Shown: one piece after another, positions 55,598 through 64,000 of the stretch
Position numbering within the stretch: position 1 is the stretch's first letter
Layout of the letters: each line of letters starts with the position of its first letter
Assembly (NCBI RefSeq): GCF_029867415.1
Contig: NW_026706250.1
Location: 36,705 to 100,704, forward strand
DNA length: 64,000 nucleotides
From: Vicia villosa
Taxonomy: Eukaryota; Streptophyta; Magnoliopsida; Fabales; Fabaceae
Direction of reading: 5' to 3'
Translations under genes and position numbers: made by a program
The notes under the pieces: model-generated
Told to the model about the DNA's origin: nothing
What the model saw: only the letters and a program-made list of their open reading frames with translations
Database searches by the model: none

Positions 55598-57370
55598 TGT
55601 CATACCCCAAAATTTGCCCATCATATTTATTCATATTTCAGTCCATCTGACTTTCAAATGCTCAAAGATACACAAGAAGGAAGCATACAGTCTCTCTCCT
55701 AAACAACAACCTCTAAACTAGGGTTTTGTATTTCTCAAAGTAAAATCAAGTTCTAAGACCTCAAATGGATCCCACGGCCTCTCATATGCTTCAAAGGGTC
55801 CTCATGCCAAGTTTCAAGCTCTGATTCGTAGGATTTGCTCAGTCAACTGCTCAAATGATCAATGGGCGACTGGTTTGACCTAAAAGTCAACTGTGGTCAA
55901 AGTACAGTCAAAATTCCTGATTTTTTGTCAACATCCTCATTTTGAAGTATCATTCATCATTTGATCAAGGATTGATCATGATTCATCAAGAAAAGCTCTA
56001 AAATCATCAAAAACCTAAGTTTCTAAATTAGGTTTTTTAAGGAGAAAGTCAACCCAACTTTGACCAGCCATAACTTTCACATGGAACATCATAAATTTTC
56101 CATCTAAAGCTCATTTTGAAGGAAATTGAATTCTCTACAAATTTGACTCTCACAAGCCAAGTCTAAAAATGCTTCAATTGGGAGATATGAGCCTAAACAT
56201 TACAGGTCCTTATAGAAGTTCGCAAAAAGTTGTTTTTTTTTTTCAGGAGCCATATCATCAAGATAAAATCTCCAAATGCAAAAAAGCTTCCAAAGTGGCT
56301 TGTAGAAGATATCTTGGGCTTTCCCAAAAGTTCTAGAAAATCTCCATACCATAAAAATTGAATGAGATATGAAGTTCACAAGTTGGCTAAAAATCAAGAA
56401 GGACATGAAACCCTAATTTCATAAATTTATGTTTTTGAACTATTGGGCCTAGATTTTGGACTTTAAACTCATCCATGGGCTAATTCAAGACCTTTAAGTC
56501 TATTATTTTATTTTTATGATTTTTTATTTATATTTATATGAATTTTTATTCATTTAAATGTTAAATAAATCAAATAAAATATAGAATAAATAGATTTTAA
56601 ATCAAGGGATTTGTTTTCTAATCAATTTAAATCATTCAATGGGCTATAATAGGAGTTAAATCCATGGAAACTTGATTGAGCAAGATAAGATTCAAATATA
56701 GAATGTTTTGCATGATTAAAAAATCAAATCTCCATCTCTTTCCAATTAAAGATTTGAGCCACTTTTGTTAACCTAATATGCTCCATATATATATCCGAGT
56801 CTGTTCAGAATAGAGGGACATTAAAATTGGAGGAGAAGGCCATAGCATTAGGGTTTCACTCTAAAAGGAAATCTTCACAAAACTTGCATAATCGAATTTG
56901 ATTTTACAACTCTTCTCAAGCAGTTTCAATCCCTCCACTACACCTCTGAGGTAGGTTTGGTTAAGTATGGAACAAACTCCATGGCTGTAACACAATAAAT
57001 CATGCATACATGGCCTCACTTTCATCATATTTTTTGTTCATTTAATCTTCATGTTTCTATCCTTTTTAACTCAAGATAATGGTACTAACATGTTTCTGGA
57101 GGTGTTTTGAATAGTTCTGACGTATTACATGTGAAGCTCTCAACCGGAATCGCCTCGCACCATTACTAGGGCTTTCGAACTGCTAAGCTTTGAAACACAA
57201 TTTGCAGGCCTTTTCGAGCGAAACTAACACTACCAATGAACTCGTAGCCCTCGATTTAGGGGGTAGGGTGTCTTTTGTTCATTTATTTGGCTTATTCTTG
57301 CAGGTAGATACAGTCCCTCCATCGGAGAAGAAGATCGGAACTGCCGTGGGATGATTCAATTGCTAATTTT
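55598..57370 (+). repeat. LTR fragment and following DNA, unit C
   Basis: As in unit B; starts TGTCATACCCC. Right end undefined. Confidence 0.6.
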
Positions 57371-57411
57371 TTATAAAACATTTATTAAATATTATAAACT
57401 ACTAAGTATAA

Positions 57412-57516
<105 letters not shown>

Positions 57517-58181
57517 AGAAGAAGAATGTATAATTTAATAAAAGAGATAAAAATAGTATAATATGGAGGAAAGGAATATAATTTACTTTTGTAATTATTA
57601 TTTTGTCAAATACCTTCTTTAACAAACAATTTCCATATTCTTTTCTAAAATTATCATATTCCGCAACTTAAATTTTAAAATAACTATCTTTCTCAAAACT
57701 GTATTTTAAAAATACTCAACAAAGAGTATACGTTAGACTAATTGGCGCGTACTTTCAAAACTGTATTTTGGATAAACCAATTGATTTATGCGTATAATAA
57801 ATATAGATAAACATCAATGAAACTGACACATACATATGACTCATACATAGACACCAATTAATCTAACGCATGATTTTTATTAAAAAAAAAATTTGAAACA
57901 TAGATAGTTTAATATAAAATTTGAAAATTACTATTTATATAAATATTCCCTCTTGCCGCCAACCAACACAAAGAAACATTGGAAAATCCCGTTAGCACTC
58001 TCAGACGGTGAAAAGCAGCGGCGAAAGGTGTCTATCAAGATCGCGTTCTTTGAAATCCTATTTTACCATTCATCACAGGTATTCTAATTTCTATAATCAA
58101 TTAATCACCAACTTTCATAATAACACTTCATTGTTCTTGTTTCTTTTGTTTCCCATTTTTCTTATAGAACTGTTCGTCAAA

Positions 58182-59327
58182 ATGAAGAGAGAAAGGCTAG
58201 AGAGCAAAGACAGATTAAGTGATTTACCAGATTGCATTCTTCTTCTCATTTTATCATTTTTACCTTCGGAACGTGCAGTTCAAACTTGCATTCTTTCCCC
58301 AAGATGGAACCATCTCTGGAAGCATCTTCTTACTATTCGATTAAACTCCTTCAACTTTAAGTATTTCAAGGATTTCACTCCATTAGTAACTCAGCTTTTG
58401 TCTCTTCGAGATAACTCAACCGCACTACATACTCTCACTTTTTACCGTGATGGTGGGGTCCAACCTCGCCTACTCAAAAGGGTCATTAATTACGGAATTT
58501 CACACAATGTCCAACACTTAGACATCTATGTCTCATATAACATTCAAAATTTTCCTCCGACCTTATTTTCATCTCACACTTTGACATCTCTTAAAATTCT
58601 TCACCCTAACTTTTATTCTATCATAGAACTATTTCCTTATTCTCTGAATTTGCCATCATTAACTGAATTGCATCTGCATGCGTTCGCCTTTCCTGTTGGC
58701 GATGATGGTCGTGCTGAGCCTTTTTCGGCATTACACAAGTTAAATACTTTGATCATTGATAATTGTCACGTAAAAAACCTCTGCCTATTGAGTACCTCAC
58801 TTGTCCGTTTAACTATAGTCACCCGTGATAATCCTCCCGATGATTGTTGTGAAATTGAGTTATCTACTCCAAATCTTTGTATTTTTTCTTTTATTGGTTG
58901 TCCTTTTCACAAACTCTATGGGAGGAAAAGCAATTTGTCTTCTATTGAACACATAGACATTGATCTAAGCTTGATGTTAGACTCTGCAAAATATTCGGTT
59001 TTTCTACTCAACTTTCTGGTTGAGCTTGTTAATGTAAAGTCAATAACAGTTTCTTCACTAACTCTCCAGGTACTTTATGGTATATGTACTTTTCTATTGT
59101 ATTTATAAATTTTGTAAAAGATTTTACTTGTTTTAAACTCATACTAACTCACCTTGTTTGCTCAGGTTCTTTCTTTAGTTCCTAACTTATTCAAGGTTCA
59201 TCTCCCTTCCTTGTGTAACTTGAAGTCGCTTAAAGTGAAAAAGAAACAATCTTCATTCATACCGGATTTACTAGTGGAATTTTTGCTCAAAAACTCTCAT
59301 TCAACAAAGGTTGACATCATAGATTGA
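58182..59327 (+). CDS. F-box/LRR protein gene C (two coding exons)
   Basis: Paralogue of gene B, 6508 bp downstream. Exons 58182-59069 and 59166-59327, 349 residues, same phase-0 intron and same 5' UTR intron. Differences from B are few: near the F-box start (DRLSDLPD here, GILSDLPD in B), WNHLWKHLLT for WNHLWNHLPT, Leu for Ile in NLC(L/I)LST, Arg for His before DNPP, Val for Ile in KYS(V/I)FLL, Asn for Asp at exon 2 residue 7. The DRLSDLPD start is the more usual family form. No stop in either copy, so both may be functional. Confidence 0.83.
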
Positions 59328-61979
59328 TTAAGGTTAGATGTGCATTCAATTTTTTGGAGAAATTATTTTTGGTTTAGTAATTTTATTTTTGTATGCATCC
59401 TTCAATGTCTTTGATTATAATTACTTTCAGTCAAAAAATTATAAAATTCTTATATCATAATTGTATTTATAAATATTTTGTTCATTTTTACTTGTGTAGT
59501 GAAGGTATGCAGGCTGGTGAAATGATGACAGATAGATCTTTTTAGTTTTCTCCCTGGATCGCAACTGTGTGTTTGATGCTGCCTCCATAAAGGACACACA
59601 TTTAAATTTATCTCCAGTGTAAAGATATAAACTACTAGGGTCATCGTGATGTTTAATATTTTGTCACAAATTTGAGCGGTTGAAAGGCTCGTGTCTGTTG
59701 GTTGTTCATGCTGAACATTGAAAGGGAGATTTCAAAGGGTTCTCATTTTGTAATCTTAATTCATATTTTATGATTGACAATGAATGAGTTGTTCTCTCCC
59801 TGTGAAGACTGAATTCCGTAATCAATTCTTGTGTTCTTGTATTTCAATTTCTCTGTTGTGCCTGTGTTTTGATTTATGTTTTTGCATAGTCTGCACTTGT
59901 GCGTTTATGCTGTTGCGTGATTTTTCTGGTTTATACGATTCTGCACTGTTGCGTGATTAAATGTTTCTGGTTTACTAAATAATTCCCGGTACTGGTTTAA
60001 TGCATTTCTTATTTATGCATTTTTGGTCCGTGTGCGTTTCTTTGCAATTGCATTGTGCACGCCGCATTTCTGGTTGTGCATAATCTGTTTCATGCCGTGC
60101 GCGTAATATTACAGTTTTATGTTTCATGCCGTGCGCGTAAGCTTACAGTTTTGAATAGTGTTACAGTTTTGAATAGTATTACATTTATTTTCTTATGGTA
60201 AAGTCTTCAATATTCTGTCTGGGGTAGGTTTTTTTCCATTTGTACCCTCTAAATTAATTATTTGTAAGATCATATTCCAAAACCTGTAATTTGAATATTT
60301 CAAAAAGTAATTTATAGTTTGCAGACGTTAAATGGATATAAAATTTTGAGATATATTATTAGAAATTTTGAATCGATATCAGTAAAAATTACTCCTGGAC
60401 AATGGATTTCTAAGGGATTAGACAACAAAAATTTCCTCTATTTTATCTTAGTACATGTTAAAGCTTTTTTCCTACACAAGTAACTAGCAGAAATTGATTT
60501 CCATTAATGTGAACTTTTATTCATTTGGATTTTATTATCTCTCTTATGTATTTATTTTAACTTTTATTTTTATTAACTCCACTCATAATTTTGACCTCTT
60601 TGAAATTTCTATTTAAAGACTCTCAATATCTTAGTTCTTCTTAGCTTACTTATTAACTTGAGCAACAAAGTATTTGTGAATATCATCCTTTAAAATCATT
60701 CATCTATATCTAACTTAACCAGTGAATTCAGATTAATTAGAGCATTCTTTTGAAAGTGCTTTATTATTTTGAATGAATGGTACTAGACACCCGAATTGTG
60801 TTAGAGAAATAATTTATGATAACTTTATTAATATGATTTCAACTAAATTCATATATTTTTGAACATCTTTATTCAAAATAAAAATTAAATTAGTTTATTT
60901 TTTTAAAAAAAAATTTAGAAAAAAAATGTTTGTAGAAAGTTTTCTTTTCTTTCTGAAAAAAAAAGTAATAAATTTTTTTGTTTAAAACAATATATTTTCT
61001 GAAAATAAAAAAAAAAATTTATATTTTTGAGAAAATATAATTTTTTACTTTTAGGAGAAAAAAATGTTCCAAAAAAAGTCAATTTTTTTGGAAAATAAAA
61101 AATCCAAAATTTTTTCAAAAAACAAGAAATATGCTTTTTTTAAAAAGATGTTTTTTTCCTAACAATAAAATAAAAAATTCTTGATAAAAATTATTAAAAG
61201 AAAAATTAAATCACAACTAATTATAAAATTGGTTGTGAATATAACAGTTTTAAAATTATGACAATTGATTTTAATAACCGATTATAATATAATTATAATT
61301 ATATATGGTTATGGATTAGTAATGTGAATTAACGATGTATCCATACATATTTCCAATTTTTAAGAAATTTAAAAAGGATTGTGATAAAGGAACAAAGCTT
61401 GCAAACTTTTCAACTTGTGATTTTCAATGTAATTTCACCATATAATTGATTGTGAGAAAGGTCTAGAAAAATAAGGTTAAGTTCTGTTAATTTAATTCAT
61501 TATGAATGTAAAACTTAACTATTTACATGACGCATTTGAATTATTACTAATGAATAATTATCATTAGAAACAAATATTGTACTATTTTAGCTTAATAAAT
61601 TTGCATTTTATGTTAAAATTCTTAACCCTAAAAAACTTCTTGCAAAGAAAAGGAAAAAGAGACCATACAACTACTTCTACTTCTTCTTGAGAAAATAAAT
61701 AAGGTTTAAATATGTTTTTGTTATCTATAAAATTATTAAAATTTATTTTTGGTCCTTATAAAACAATGATATACGGTTTAACCGTGAAAATTTTGAAGTC
61801 ATGTGCGGTAGCCCGCCTTGCACGTCCTCAAAGACGGTCTTGCGTGTAGTTTTGTTCCTGATATTAAATTAATATGTACTTTTAAATGATTATTTTACAT
61901 TAAGATTTCTCTCAATCTCAATCTCAACCGAAACCTTAGTTGTGTTATGCGCAACTTTATTTTCCTCTCTCTAAATGGG

Positions 61980-62106
61980 TTGAAATATGATTTTTCATCT
62001 CACACTTTGACATCTCTTAAAATTCTTCACCTTAAATTTTATGCTATTAGAGAACTATTTTCTTATTCTCTCAATTTGCCATCATTAAGTGAATTGCATC
62101 TGCATG
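61980..62106 (+). pseudogene. F-box/LRR gene fragment, unit D
   Basis: Fourth copy of the fragment, cut by an LTR start at 62107. Confidence 0.85.
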
Positions 62107-63880
62107 TGTCATACCCCAAAATTTGCCCATCATATTTATTCATATTTCAGTCCATCTGACTTTCAAATGCTCAAAGATACACAAGAAGGAAGCATACAGT
62201 CTCTCTCCTAAACAACAACCTCTAAACTAGGGTTTTGTATTTCTCAAAGTAAAATCAAGTTCTAAGACCTCAAATGGATCCCACGGCCTCTCATATGCTT
62301 CAAAGGGTCCTCATGCCAAGTTTCAAGCTCTGATTCGTAGGATTTGCTCAGTCAACTGCTCAAATGATCAATGGGCGACTGGTTTGACCTAAAAGTCAAC
62401 TGTGGTCAAAGTACAGTCAAAATTCCTGATTTTTTGTCAACATCCTCATTTTGAAGTATCATTCATCATTTGATCAAGGATTGATCATGATTCATCAAGA
62501 AAAGCTCTAAAATCATCAAAAACCTAAGTTTCTAAATTAGGTTTTTTAAGGAGAAAGTCAACCCAACTTTGACCAGCCATAACTTTCACATGGAACATCA
62601 TAAATTTTCCATCCAAAGCTCATTTTGAAGGAAATTGAATTCTCTACAAATTTGACTCTCACAAGCCAAGTCTAAAAATGCTTCATTTGGGAGATATGAG
62701 CCTAAACATTACAGGTCCTTATAGAAGTTCGCAAAAAGTTGTTTTTTTTTTTCAGGAGCCATATCATCAAGATAAAATCTCCAAATGCAAAAAAGCTTCC
62801 AAAGTGGCTTGTAGAAGATATCTTGGGCTTTCCCAGAAGTTCTAGAAAATCTCCATACCATAAAAATTGAATGAGATATGAAGTTCACAAGTTGGCTAAA
62901 AATCAAGAAGGACATGAAACCCTAATTGCATAAATTTATGTTTTTGAACTATTGGGCCTAGATTTTGGACTTTAAACTCATCCATGGGCTAATTCAAGAC
63001 CTTTAAGTCTATTATTTTATTTTTATGATTTTTTATTTATATTTATATGAATTTTTATTCATTTAAATGTTAAATAAATCAAATAAAATATAGAATAAAT
63101 AGATTTTAAATCAAGGGATTTGTTTTCTAATCAATTTAAATCATTCAATGGGCTATAATAGGAGTTAAATCCATGGAAACTTGATTGAGCAAGATTAGAT
63201 TCAAATATAGCATGTTTTGCATGATTAAAAAATCAAATCTCCATCTCTTTCCAATTAAAGATTTGAGCCACTTTTGTTAACCTAATATGCTCCATATATA
63301 TATCCGAGTCTGTTCAGAATAGAGGGACATTAAAATTGGAGGAGAAGGCCATAGCATTAGGGTTTCACTCTAAAAGGAAATCTTCACAAAACTTGCATAA
63401 TCGAATTTGATTTTACAACTCTTCTCAAGCAGTTTCAATCCCTCCACTACACCTCTGAGGTAGGTTTGGTTAAGTATGGAACAAACTCCATGGCTGTAAC
63501 ACAATAAATCATGCATACATGGCCTCACTTTCATCATATTTTTTGTTCATTTAATCTTCATGTTACTATCCTTTTTAACTCAAGATAATGGTACTAACAT
63601 GTTTCTGGAGGTGTTTTGAATAGTTCTGACGTATTACATGTGAAGCTCTCAACCGGAATCGCCTCGCACCATTACTAGGGCTTTCGAACTGCAAAGCTTC
63701 GAAACACAATTTGCAGGCCTTTTCGAGCAGAACTAACACTACCAATGAACTCGTAGCCCTCGATTTAGGGGGTAGGGTGTCTTTTGTTCATTTATTTGGC
63801 TTATTCTTGCAGGTAGATACAGTCCCTCCATCGGAGAAGAAGATCGGAACCGCCGTGGGATGATTCAATTGCTAATTTTT
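62107..63880 (+). repeat. LTR fragment and following DNA, unit D
   Basis: As in units B and C. Confidence 0.6.
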
Positions 63881-63920
63881 TATAAAACATTTATTAAATA
63901 TTATAAACTACTAAGTATAA

Positions 63921-63924
<4 letters not shown>

Positions 63925-63953
<29 letters not shown>
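63925..63953. repeat. (TA)n microsatellite, unit D (short)
   Basis: Only about 28 bp of TA, compared with about 118 in B and about 100 in C. Confidence 0.95.
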
Positions 63954-64000
63954 AGAGAAGAAGAATGTATAATTTAATAAAAGAGATAAAAATAGTATAA

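Larger units (their letters stand above)
59646..64000 (+). repeat. F-box array, unit D (partial)
   Basis: Runs from the unit start to the (TA)n tract; its F-box gene lies beyond the window. A/T block ~60890-61170. Confidence 0.95.

Overview
This window is plant nuclear DNA, most likely from a large-genome legume of the pea/vetch/faba bean tribe (Fabeae). That call is inferred from Ogre-type Ty3/gypsy elements with very long LTRs, a predicted gag-pro/pol intron and satellite-like 3' UTRs, a SIRE/Maximus-type Ty1/copia element, and F-box/LRR genes with GT-AG introns. I see no bacterial, organellar or CRISPR features.

Layout, left half (1-27629): three retrotransposons nested like Russian dolls, of which only the right halves are in the window. 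Ogre-1 (1-3635: end of the 3' UTR, polypurine tract, 3.0-kb 3' LTR) sits inside the gag of a SIRE-like copia element (3636-11390: end of gag, open pol, env-like ORF, 3' UTR, 1.22-kb LTR). That element sits in the 5' leader of Ogre-2 (11391-27629: ORF1, gag-pro, intron, pol, long 3' UTR with a 99-bp satellite, 3.8-kb LTR). The Ogre-2 LTR itself carries a 664-bp Harbinger/Tourist-like element. Left halves and left target-site copies must lie upstream of base 1.

Right half (27630-64000): a tandem array of ~6.5-kb host units, each with an F-box/LRR gene, an F-box gene fragment cut by an LTR fragment, an A/T-rich block and a (TA)n tract. Units B (46610-53137) and C (53138-59645) are complete; unit D (59646-64000) runs off the window. 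Unit A is split: 27630-31202 remains, then a 5'-truncated Ogre-3 (31203-46609) follows, and about 2.8 kb of unit A including its F-box gene is missing. One deletion reaching from unit A into Ogre-3 gag explains this.

State of the genes: the SIRE pol and the Ogre-3 pol are open; Ogre-2 pol has three in-frame stops and Ogre-2 ORF1 two; Ogre-3 gag-pro has one stop. In both Ogre-2 and Ogre-3, removing a GT-AG intron at the same codon joins gag-pro to pol in frame.

Main discovery candidate: these elements are full of stem-loops whose loops are constant while the stems change in a paired way. They occur (i) as three hairpins starting 21 nt after the pol stop of both Ogre-2 and Ogre-3, (ii) as the 3' UTR satellites of all three Ogre elements, (iii) as composite hairpins with an invariant 5x2 internal loop in Ogre-3, (iv) around the polypurine tract, (v) near the 3' end of each Ogre LTR, and (vi) inside LTR repeats, including the SIRE LTR. 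Many differences are true compensatory changes (G-C for A-U and so on). I know of no description of such a system; structured-RNA function and a template-switching origin are both possible.
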